The translations under genes and the position numbers were made by a program. A model generated the notes under the pieces. It saw nothing but the letters and a program-made list of their open reading frames with translations. It was not told the origin of the DNA and did no database searches. A stretch of 64,000 nt of DNA, taken from contig NC_081407.1 in NCBI RefSeq assembly GCF_030272615.1, forward strand, positions 152,167,048 through 152,231,047. Reading direction: 5' to 3'. The DNA comes from Cryptomeria japonica (taxonomy: Eukaryota > Streptophyta > Pinopsida > Cupressales > Cupressaceae). Below are positions 55,991 to 64,000 of this stretch, in pieces (position 1 is the stretch's first letter; each line of letters begins with the position of its first letter).

Positions 55991-56154
55991 AGGCCGATAA
56001 TCTTGAGACCTTGCAAACCTCCGGATTAGGATTTGCAAGATTATGAAGTGATAGATATAGATCGCCCGGACATCTTGATAATTTCTTGAGTATCCTCTAT
56101 AATATCAATCCATATGGTGAACCCAATCTAAGGGACGGGCCGTGGGGCCCAGCG

Positions 56155-57003
56155 GTGTTTCGTAACACCCTCAGCTTTTCTGTTTTTGTAGTTTATTTTA
56201 AATAAAAATAAATAAGATGGAAATTTCAAACACATGAAATTGTTTAAATTCCCAATGATGGGTTTGGGCCGACTTTGTTGTTTTATTTTGAAATTAATAA
56301 ATTTTCCTTGCTCAGCCGACTTTGGGTCCGTAGCTCTAACTCAACACAAGAAGCTTTTTATTGGTGTCCTTCTTTGGTTGGAGTATGCTGGAATTGATGA
56401 AGAGACTTGGTGCATGCTGGACTTTTGGGACGAAATCTTCATAAGTCTCCACCAGGTTGGACGCTGAACCTATGCTGGTGTTTACTAATTTCTGGCATCG
56501 CAAGAGATTAATTACAGCTCCATAATAATCATTGAATTCACAGGAAGCATTGAAGGGCAAAATCGTGGGGCAAACATCAGAAAGGATAGTGCTGTAATTC
56601 TATCCCAGGAAGCCCGCAAATACGAATTGGGGGAGCGAGCAATCTGTCTTTGCCTGTGTCTTCGACAGGGCAAAGTCAGAGTCTGTCCGAAGTTGGGACA
56701 GTGACAATCTGGGGGCGATTTGATTTTTAGCGAGGGAAGCCGGACATCGCTTAATTTAAAATCGAATGCCATATAAGCTGTAATTTTGAAACTCCTGATG
56801 AATAAATTTGAATGCGACGATTCCTAGTTCTGTGAGTTTCTTCATATGAAATTGTTGTTTGTATAACAATGATTGAGCAATGTGTTATTTTGAATGTATC
56901 AGATCTAGTTTTGTGATTTATAAATTTATTCTAGTTTGAGTGCGTTATTGTGAAAATTCTTGAACATTGTCTGTTCAAAGTCAAACTGGTCAGGAATATT
57001 TCA
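56155..57003 (+). mobile_element. 5' LTR of a third chromovirus family
   Basis: The right end is fixed by the primer site two bases later (GAATATTTCA then GTGGTATCAGAGC). The left end is inferred at TGTTTCGTAACACCC. Length is about 850 bp. The 3' LTR is outside the window, so neither the left boundary nor the target duplication is confirmed. Frames inside it (for example 56234-56467) are not recognised as genes. Confidence 0.6.
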
Positions 57004-57004
57004 G

Positions 57005-57017
57005 TGGTATCAGAGCT
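57005..57017 (+). other. Primer-binding site of the third chromovirus
   Basis: TGGTATCAGAGCT matches the plant initiator methionine-tRNA site except for the last base. Confidence 0.85.
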
Positions 57018-57048
57018 TTAAAACCCTGCCAGCCTGTGAGGCTAATGA

Positions 57049-58074
57049 ATGAGTGATAGAGAACAAAGGTATCTGCAAAGGGAAAAGAGAAAAGAATCTA
57101 AGATGGGGGACACAGACAAAGATGCTAGGGCTTTTTCCAGAGATCTGAGGAACTTAATGTCAGTATGACTGAAACCTTGAAGGAGGTGGCCCAGTTATTG
57201 AAAAATCTTAAACCCCAACCAACCTTTGACAAGGCCACCCATGACGAAGGGGATAGCCATTCAGGGGAGAAGACGGTGGCAAACAAAGATAGGGTCTCAG
57301 TCAACTCCAAATCCTTCAGAGCGAGATTCCTAACCCATGAAGAGGTTAATGATGAACAATTGAATCATGCTAGTGGATTGGAACGCCTCCATGCAGAATA
57401 CCATGCCCTAAATGATGCAATCAAGAATGACATAACCTTTGCAGAATATTGTGGTCTCAAATCCAAAGGTGGACAACGAAAGAAAGGGTATGAGGATAGA
57501 AAGGACATCCAATATCGATTAGGGAAAATTACAATCCCTAGTTTTGATGGGACTGGTGAAACATCAACAAGATCGTGGCTGCAAAAATTGGACACCTATT
57601 TCTCCCTGAATCCCATGCTCGAAGAAGAAGCCCTCAAGTTCGCTACATTACACTTGGAAGGAGTAGCCCATGAATGGTGGTATCATGGGATTGTGACACA
57701 AGGGCATGATTACATAACTTCCATTGAAGAATTTAGTCAACGATTGGTGGAAAGGTTTGATAGAACAGATCCTGAAATACATTTCACAAACCTCGCTCAA
57801 CTGAAACAAGATGGAAAGGTAGAGGATTATGTTTCTGAATTCCAAAAACTTGCGGTGATGGTGCCTGATGTGACAGACAGAAGGCTGATTTTACTCTTTG
57901 TAGAAGGCCTAGCCGAACCTCTTAAAGGATTGCTTAAGGCTTTGAATCCCACAACCTTCCAAGAGGCTATCACAACAGCCCTCAACCTTGATGATTCGAC
58001 AACCAAGGACAGTTTCAGTAATAAGAGGACAAGCCCCAATACCATTGAGGGATTTGATGTGAAAGTAGCCAGCG
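57049..58074 (+). pseudogene. Gag of the third chromovirus, cut by the Tat-like element
   Basis: Gag starts MSDREQRYLQREKRKES at 57049. A frameshift near 57150-57168 moves to a long clean frame (MTETLKEVAQLLKNL...). The Retrotrans_gag core at 57530-57960 reads ITIPSFDGTGETSTRSWLQK, HLEGVAHEWWYHGIVTQGHD, NLAQLKQDGKVEDYVSEFQK and RRLILLFVEGLAEPLKGLLK. It is clearly homologous to the gags at 31419 and 39602, but diverged. The frame is broken at 58074 by an inserted LTR; residues translated after that point belong to the insert. The zinc knuckle and pol lie beyond the window. Confidence 0.88.
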
Positions 58075-58290
58075 TGTTGACGTGTCTGAAATCGCATTAC
58101 TACGGTTCCATCCGGCCAACGCAGAATAGAATACTAAGAATCCTATCCTCTCTTGAAATAAGGAAATCCCTAGTGCTGTTTTAATTGATCAATGGGGATT
58201 TCCTTATTTCAAGAGAGGATAGGATTCTTAGTATTCTATTCCGCGTTGGCTGGATGGAACCGTAGTAATGCGATTTCAGACACGTCAACA
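58075..58290 (+). repeat. 5' LTR made of a 96-bp-arm inverted repeat
   Basis: 58075-58170 and 58195-58290 are reverse complements with two mismatches in 96 bp, separated by a 24-bp loop (58171-58194). The outer ends are TGTTGACGTG and CACGTCAACA, and the primer site begins within four bases of the right end, so the palindrome is the LTR itself. No TATA box is evident. Both mismatches are transitions. Confidence 0.85.
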
Positions 58291-58293
58291 GAA

Positions 58294-58311
58294 TTGGCGC
58301 TAGAAGGAGGG
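58294..58311 (+). other. Primer-binding site of the Tat-like element
   Basis: TTGGCGCTAGAAGGAGGG follows the LTR. It is the TTGGCGC class of site used by Tat/Athila-type elements; the exact tRNA cannot be named from memory. Confidence 0.65.
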
Positions 58312-58451
58312 CCTACCAAGAGAACAACTTTCTAAACAGTTGGACTTGAGGTCATAATAGTTCATGCTCGTGAGCAATTACCCAGAGCTTTATCGCTAAC
58401 AAATCCTGAGCAGCTGAAGTTACCTATTTTGGAGAGTAGATATGATGCAGT

Positions 58452-59240
58452 ATGGTATTGCCGCATGAATTTCTGTTCGATCTGCCTCTTGAACAACCTG
58501 GACAAGGACTGAATCAATCATACATTGCAGATCAGTTACGAACACTTGCTTGGAAATCAAAAATAAATTATCCCCATTTCAGACAAGTAAGTCACACTAT
58601 TGCTAAGGAAGAGGAAAAGGGTTGGCAAATAGAGACTGTGATCAAGGAGAATCTAGACAGACAAAGGATTTCTGCCCTTCACAAGCAAGTTCTTAAAGAG
58701 ATCCGACAATTTTCTTTCCAGTCCGCTAACATGGTAAGAGATGGGTCAGCCCATCACTCCTCCTGAACCAAGAAGAGACCCCGAACCAGTGATACAGCCA
58801 GACTTGAGCTTCAACGACGGACAAGAGAACATCATCACTGAGTTATATAGCTTGGCCTGGTCTGTGAAAAGAAATTATCCCGACAGGTCTCAAATTTGCT
58901 TTGTCCTCGAGGAAGAAGAAGAGATTGCTAACCGCATCAACGCACAAAATCCAGCTCTTGAAACTGCTCCCGCACTGCATCAACATAATTGGAATTAGGA
59001 GCTCACGCTGGAACGAATTGGATGCTTCTCTTTGAAGAGATTCGAAAGAGTCCTAGAGTCCATCCCAGAATGGGAAAGATTCGTTGGATTTCACTTCTAT
59101 AGGCGTAAAAGTTACTGCAGGGTTGCAAACCCCGGTGAGCCCAGTTCGTCAGACCAGCAGTTTGCTGTCCTAGAAAGCACGGTTTTCACGACCCCAGCTG
59201 TTACAACTCCAGTTCCCCCTTTGGTTCCATTAGTTTAGCC
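58452..59240 (+). pseudogene. Pre-gag frame with an internal duplication
   Basis: Two overlapping frames (58452-58766 and 58741-59238, the latter with a stop at 58996) precede gag. A similar 17-residue phrase occurs in each: LRTLAWKSKINYPHFRQ (58536-58586) and LYSLAWSVKRNYPDRSQ (58843-58893), both followed by an EEE acidic helix. The end is Thr/Pro-rich. The frame is joined to gag in phase after a TAG at 59236. I do not recognise a known family; extra frames upstream of gag are known in the Ogre group of Tat elements. Confidence 0.6.
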
Positions 59241-59244
59241 ACGA

Positions 59245-60900
59245 ATGGCGCACAATCAACCTGCCCCAAATGGTGCAACCTGGTTGGTAGACAACCCGTC
59301 ACCAATAATTTTCGCAAATTACCATGATATGCCCAAAAGCCCGGATAGATTCTGTTCTATTTTTCATGTGAATGATTTAAACAGAACAGCAGAAGAGCAT
59401 ATCAAAATATTTGAAGATGCGTTACGTAACAGACAGATTGAGTATGCAGACGTTGCATGTAGACTTTTCCCTTACTCTTTGGGAGAAGACGCATTTTACT
59501 GGTTTATCCACTTGCCAGTATCATCTATTGATTCTTGGGAAAAGCTGAAGACAGCTTTTACAGGAAAGTATGGTATTCCCACAACCCCCACCAAGCTGTA
59601 CAGACTGTTCGTGGAAGTCAAGAGACAGGGACATGAGCCAATTAGTTCCTTTAACAACAGATTCCACAAGGCTTTTACCTGATTGCAAGACCCATATATA
59701 GTAAGTGATGCTTCGGCAAGGGAAATTTATTATTCGGCTTTGGACTATCTGACAACAATGTTTGTCCGATAGTCCCAACCTGCACTGACTACACTAACAG
59801 AAGCATATGCTAAGGCTATGGAGATCAGTAAGGGATTAGGCCAAAATATCACGGGACCATTGCTGAAATTGGGACCTCCCGCAATGCCCAACCAAATTCA
59901 AGAGATCAGTCAGGCCTTGGCTCACCAAACGCCTATCATGAACCCGATCCCACAATTGGCATATCAGCCCCCGCAACCTGCAAATCAGCTGGTGCTCCAT
60001 CCCAGACCACCTATATCTCAAATCCCTCCTAAACAACCCGTATATCTGCAAAATACTGCAGTATCTTCTAGAACTCAGGAGGAGAAAGATGAGATGCGGG
60101 AGTTGACTAATCAAATGAAGAAGCTCTCCTCTGAAGTCACTTATCTACGAAACCAGAATAATCAGTTGCAGAATAACCAGAGGAATTAGCAACAAGGTCA
60201 GCACCAGAATCAATATCAAAACCAAGTATATCAGAGGCCTACTAGAACATGGAATACCCACCTAACAATGGAAGAATCCCCACTCCCCTAGATAACCCAC
60301 CAGCACCAGAAAGCAGGCCGATAGATAGGGTATTTTTGGCAGAGGCCGCTCTATCCAATTGGTGCAGGTTACATAATACCAACCAACACTCAGAGCTGCA
60401 ATGTGATGAATTTCAGGTGGCAGCTAATATATTCCAGCGGGAGGTTGAGAACACAATATCTCAACAAGCGCTTCCCCCCACCGGATTTGAGATAGTTCCA
60501 TCGCCAAGGTATGATACAACCCTTGTTCTGGAAACCTATATTCCCCCCTTTTTCTTCCCTAATCAGGACGAAAATGAAGTGGCAGACCCAAACCAACCCG
60601 TAGATGTAAATGCTTTTCAGCAGTACCAACGCGGCAACCGGGGGTATTATAACAATAATAATCAGAACATCAATAGTGGCCCCTATACTACTTCCATGCC
60701 TCCAAAGGATATTCAAGTCCCCCCTGATTAGAATGCTAATAATAACCCAAGTTATCCGAAGGCGCCACAGCAGTATGCAAGCCAAGGTCAGCCACAAAAG
60801 ACATAAGCTTCCCCAAAAGCACCTATTTTTCCAAAGCAACCGATTGCTGCCACAAATTAGGGCCCAAGTACTAAACCGTCTAGCAATGCAGAAATTATTA
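59245..60900 (+). pseudogene. Tat-like gag with CHHC zinc knuckle
   Basis: MAHNQPAPNGATW opens the gag. The capsid core reads LFPYSLGEDAFYWFIHLP, WEKLKTAFTGKYGIP and RQGHEPISSFNNRFHKAFT at 59450-59680. A Pro/Gln-rich region and a helical stretch (MRELTNQMKKLSSEVTYLRN, near 60090-60150) follow. A knuckle CX2HX4HX4C (CRLHNTNQHSELQC) lies at 60363-60404, and an Asn-rich tail ends it. Stops are TGA 59680, TAG 59771 and TAG 60187, with a frameshift near 60190-60249 and further breaks after 60729. Confidence 0.8.
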
Positions 60901-61213
60901 GGCTAGGTTAGTTGGTGGCAGATGAATTCAGGAAGGTCAAAATCAGTTTGTCCCTTGCTGAGCTAATGAGGGTTTCTGAGGTTAGGGATATGGTCTTGGG
61001 CAGCCTTAGGGAGCCCTCACCTGTTCAATCCAAAGGAACCGATGAGAACTCGGGACAAAGAGTGCCACCAGAACAACCCCAGAAGGTCAGTAATGAAGTA
61101 AGAGGACTGACAAATCCTAGGGGTGCAACAGTGAATTACGTTGCACAACCAAAATTCTCAAGTGATCAGCGCATGGAGTACGTGCACGGGGAAGAGCTCA
61201 GGATATTTCAATA

Positions 61214-62078
61214 ATGAACAACGATACACTCCCATCAGAATCCACTATCAATTTGTTCATTGAAAAGCTAGAACCCCCACCTTTCTTACTATCGCTTAGA
61301 ATCTTTGGTAAGAATCTTCATAATTGTCTCATAGATTTAGGGGCTTCAACTAATTTTATGCCTTTATCCGTATGTACTGCTTTAGGCCTAACCCCCACCA
61401 AGACTAACCGAAAAGTGACCTAATTAGATAAGTTTGAACTTTGAAGTAACTGTGGTGGGTGAGCTAAATAATATCCATATGCAGTTGACAACAAATCCGC
61501 GCATCCAGATGTACATTGATATCCAAGTGGTGGACATTCCAGAAGCATATGGTATGTTGCTCAGTCGAGACTGGACCCGCATCCTTAACGGCTCGCTGCA
61601 TTCAAGCTTCACCCATATGTGGCTGCCATGGAGAGGTGTAGCAAACCAAATCTGCATTGAGTCTAAACCCAGGCTTAAATTGATGATTATCGAGTATAAC
61701 CAAACCAATGAGACCCTGTTTCTAGAATCTGATATGGGCACTTACAGGGTTGACATAGGCTCAACGAATGAAGTTTTGTCGGTGCAATGCTCGAATCTAG
61801 TTCAGAATCTGGAAGGAATTGTAGAAAATTATGATAAGGTGATACCATCATCAGAAGAAAACGAGCTATTCAGCAGTTTCAGAAACTTTTTCTGCAGATA
61901 CGTAGAACAAATACAACGTTTAGACTGCCAAAGTTCTATTAGGGACTTGCTTCTATCCGATTGGTGCAGAGTCCACAATGCCGCCCATTCTGAAGTAACA
62001 TGTTTGTTATGTAGGGTAGCATTAAACCAGGTATGTAAGAGACACTCGGAGGTGTTAGAATCCCATACTCTTAGCTGA
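61214..62078 (+). pseudogene. Protease region with a second CHHC motif
   Basis: Protease motif LIDLGASTNFMPLSVCTALG with the catalytic Asp at 61334, in the DLGAS form typical of the Athila/Tat branch. After a TAG and frameshift near 61421-61434, the flap and C-terminal part follow (VVDIPEAYGMLLSRDW, SFTHMWLPWRG). A second knuckle-like motif, CRVHNAAHSEVTC (61965-62003), copies the one in gag with one residue fewer between the histidines. TGA 62076 ends this piece. Confidence 0.75.
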
Positions 62079-62141
62079 GAGGATACCGCTTCGCCCGAAG
62101 TTCCTGAAAAGAAGGCCCCCAAGCAAGAAAAGAATGAAATA

Positions 62142-62620
62142 ATGAGACCGGAGATCCCGACTGGTACGGTTACCAACCCAAATCAGACTTGGACATTAAG
62201 GTTCGATGGTTCGAAATCCAAGCGAGGAGCTGGAGTAGGAATAGAATTGATAAGTCTTGCCGGTGAAACTTATTTGGCCGCCTACAGACTACAGTTTCAT
62301 TGCACTAACAATATAGCGGAGTATGAATCTTTGGTTCATGGCTTGTTGCTAACCATTAAAAAGGGAGCTCAGATCCTACATTGTTTTGGGAATTCAGAGG
62401 TAGTAGTCCAACAAGTTAGAAGGCAGGACACATGTCATGATAAAAGACTCAGTGTCTATCGCAACCGTGTGTGGGATATAATCGAGAGTTTTGATGCTTT
62501 CAACATCAAAGCCATCTTTCGATCGCAAAATTAGGTTGTTGATTCATTGGCACAGGCCGCAAGTTCGTTAGAACCCCTGTCCATGCAAAGTTTAAAGAAA
62601 TTCACAGTTGAGTTGACATT
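62142..62620 (+). pseudogene. Additional RNase H domain upstream of the reverse transcriptase
   Basis: WTLRFDGSKSKRGAGVGIEL, CTNNIAEYESLVHGLLL and GNSEVVVQQVRRQ are the core motifs of a ribonuclease H of the type called aRH in plant Tat elements. Catalytic positions: Asp (62205), Glu (62319), the third Asp replaced by Asn (62391, GAT to AAT), and the fourth Asp in VVDSLAQ (62541). A TAG at 62532 precedes it. It lies between protease and RT, not after RT. Confidence 0.8.
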
Positions 62621-64000
62621 AGTCCCATCCATTCCGGACAATGTCACTAATTTCCAAGTGTTCGATGATGACAGGCACATCATCGACTTCATCACAAGCT
62701 CCGATGTGTTTGCAGCACAAATTATTGATGAGGAGGAACCTCAGGAAGCTGAGATCGACATCGAAGGGGTCTTGAAACTCAAGACAAACACTATTCCTAG
62801 AGGTATGTTGCAACTGGAAAGGATCTTCGACTGGGACCAGCTCAAGTCCCGCAAGGAAGGTACTTCCGAAGGAGGTGCCTGTGATAAGATTAACATTGGC
62901 ACAAAAGAAAATCAGAAGAATGTGTTGATTGGGAAGGTATGTACATCTCAGGAAAGGGATGGAATCCTCAAGAACATGAGGGAATTCCTAGATATCATCG
63001 CTTGGGGGTATGAGGATCTTAAGACTTATGATACTTCAGTAATAATTCATACTATACCCCTAAGGCCAGATTCAAAACCTTTCAGGTAGAGACAGCGACC
63101 AGTAAATGCCCTCCTAGAGCCTTTGATCTATCAAGAGGTTAAAAAGTTGCTGGCTGCTCGTATTATTTTTCCAGTTCGACATTCTACCTGGGTGGCTAAC
63201 CTAGTTCCCGTAAGGAAAAAGAGTGGTGAAATCAGATTGTGTGTAGACTTCCGCAACTTGAACAGAGCATCAGAAAAGGACAACTACCCGCTACCTTCGC
63301 TAGATGAGGTCTTGCAGATGGTCAATGGATCCTAGATGATGTCTTTTCTATATGGATATTCAGGGTACAACCAGGTAATGGTTGAGTATGAGGACCGGCT
63401 GAAGACCGTGTTCACCACCAAGTGGGGAGTGTTTGCCTACAGAAGAATGTCTTTTGGTCTAATCAACTCAGGAGCAACATTTCAGCGTGCCATGGACATC
63501 GCCTTTAAGGACCTTACGGGCCGATGCATAATTATTTATATGGACGACTTGACGGTATTCTCCAAGAGGAGAGAAGACCATGTGAATGATCTGTAGAAAG
63601 TTTTTCAGCGCTGTTGCCAGTTCGGGATATCTCTAAATCCCAAAAATTGTATGTTCGGTGTGACCAAAGGTAAGCTTCTCGGTCATGTTATCTTAGAAAA
63701 GGGGATCTCAATTGATCCTGACAGAATCAAAGCCATACTGCAAATTAATCTCCGTGCAAGCAAAAAGGAACTAAAGTCATACTTCGGGAAGATAAATTTT
63801 GTTAGAAAATTTATAACCGGATTTGCAGAAATAGTTCACCCGCTCAACGACATGCTCAAGAAAGATGCCAAGATAGAGTGGACCCCAGTAACCAAAAGGG
63901 CGTTTGAGGAGATCAAACAAGCTATTGTCTAGGCGCCGGTTTTGGTAAGCCCCGACTACCTGAGGTCATTCTACATATATTCTTTCGCTTCCGAACACAC
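62621..64000 (+). pseudogene. Tat-like reverse transcriptase, runs off the window
   Basis: Linker VELTLVPSIPDNVTNFQVFD, then FNIGTK-like DKINIGTKENQKNVLIG and WGYEDLKTYDTSVIIHTIPL. RT: VANLVPVRKKSGEIRLCVDF, SFLYGYSGYNQV (motif A Asp is Tyr at 63351), RRMSFGLINSGATFQRAMDI, IIIYMDDLTVFSK with catalytic YMDD at 63537-63548, LLGHVILEKGISIDPDRIKA, then KEIKQAIV. Stops at 63087, 63333, 63594 and 63930 are all TAG, and no frameshift is needed from 61434 onwards except for stops. The RT is inactive through the motif A change and the stops. Confidence 0.85.

Larger units (their letters stand above)
58075..64000 (+). mobile_element. Tat/Athila-like Ty3/gypsy element, 5' part
   Basis: The element begins with a 216-bp LTR (TGTTGACGTG ... 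CACGTCAACA) and a TTGGCGC-type primer site. It then carries a pre-gag frame, gag with a CHHC knuckle, a protease with DLGAS, an RNase H and a reverse transcriptase, and runs off the window end. It is inserted in the gag of the third chromovirus; CAGCG (58070-58074) should be its target duplication. The gag, the DLGAS protease and the RT type are those of the non-chromodomain Tat/Athila branch. Multiple TAG stops and frameshifts make it defective. Confidence 0.85.

Noticed and set aside
1-64000. tRNA, rRNA and organelle-derived DNA
   Set aside because: No cloverleaf with A and B boxes, rRNA core phrases or plastid/mitochondrial genes were recognised by eye; a covariance-model search would be decisive.

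Overview
The window looks like repeat-rich nuclear DNA of a seed plant with a very large genome. A gymnosperm (conifer-like) source is my best guess, but the sequence does not prove it. The grounds are Ty3/gypsy chromoviruses with methionine-tRNA-type primer sites, a Tat/Athila-like element with an extra RNase H, a hAT transposase with a DUF659 domain, a non-LTR retrotransposon, and long AT-rich spacers. No intact host gene, rRNA, tRNA or CRISPR array was recognised, and nearly every coding region is a decayed mobile element.

Layout. 1-232: start of an unrecognised minus-strand reading frame. 0.85-6.1 kb: simple-sequence DNA, with purine-rich minisatellite flanking a 2.2 kb CATATG/CCTAAGG satellite that contains a large inverted repeat, then a small array of 18-bp palindromes. 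6.1-12.9 kb: AT-rich DNA with motif arrays and a probable minus-strand LTR (8325-9783). 12.9-16.4 kb: one long plus-strand frame broken only by stop codons (unrecognised, with a coiled-coil end), followed by a TATA box and a leader with eight copies of a 12-bp motif. 18.2-19.1 kb: LTR-like segment. 22.0-24.9 kb: LINE pseudogene.

The centre is a nest of insertions. A minus-strand hAT transposase pseudogene (27.4-28.9 kb, continuing at 51.86 kb) is split by a solo LTR (28912-30008 plus base 51857). The last bases of that LTR are split by a chromovirus (30009-51851). The chromovirus in turn holds a second chromovirus on the minus strand (32910-41678), a solo LTR (41893-42804) and a gag-only minus-strand LTR element (43748-48338). 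All five insertions have exact 5-bp target duplications: ATAGT, ATTAC, AGGGC, TCAAT and AAGTG.

51.9-56.1 kb: mostly non-coding, with one possible host exon (54232-54361) and a minus-strand retroposed-looking frame ending in a poly(A). 56.2-58.1 kb: LTR, primer site and gag of a third chromovirus family, cut at 58074 by a Tat-like element that runs off the window end. Its 216-bp LTR is almost entirely one inverted repeat, and its frames are ordered pre-gag, gag, protease, RNase H, reverse transcriptase.

The elements share one mode of decay. In-frame stops are mostly TAG where a relative or context suggests CAG, or TGA where CGA is likely, as expected from C-to-T change at methylated CHG and CG sites.
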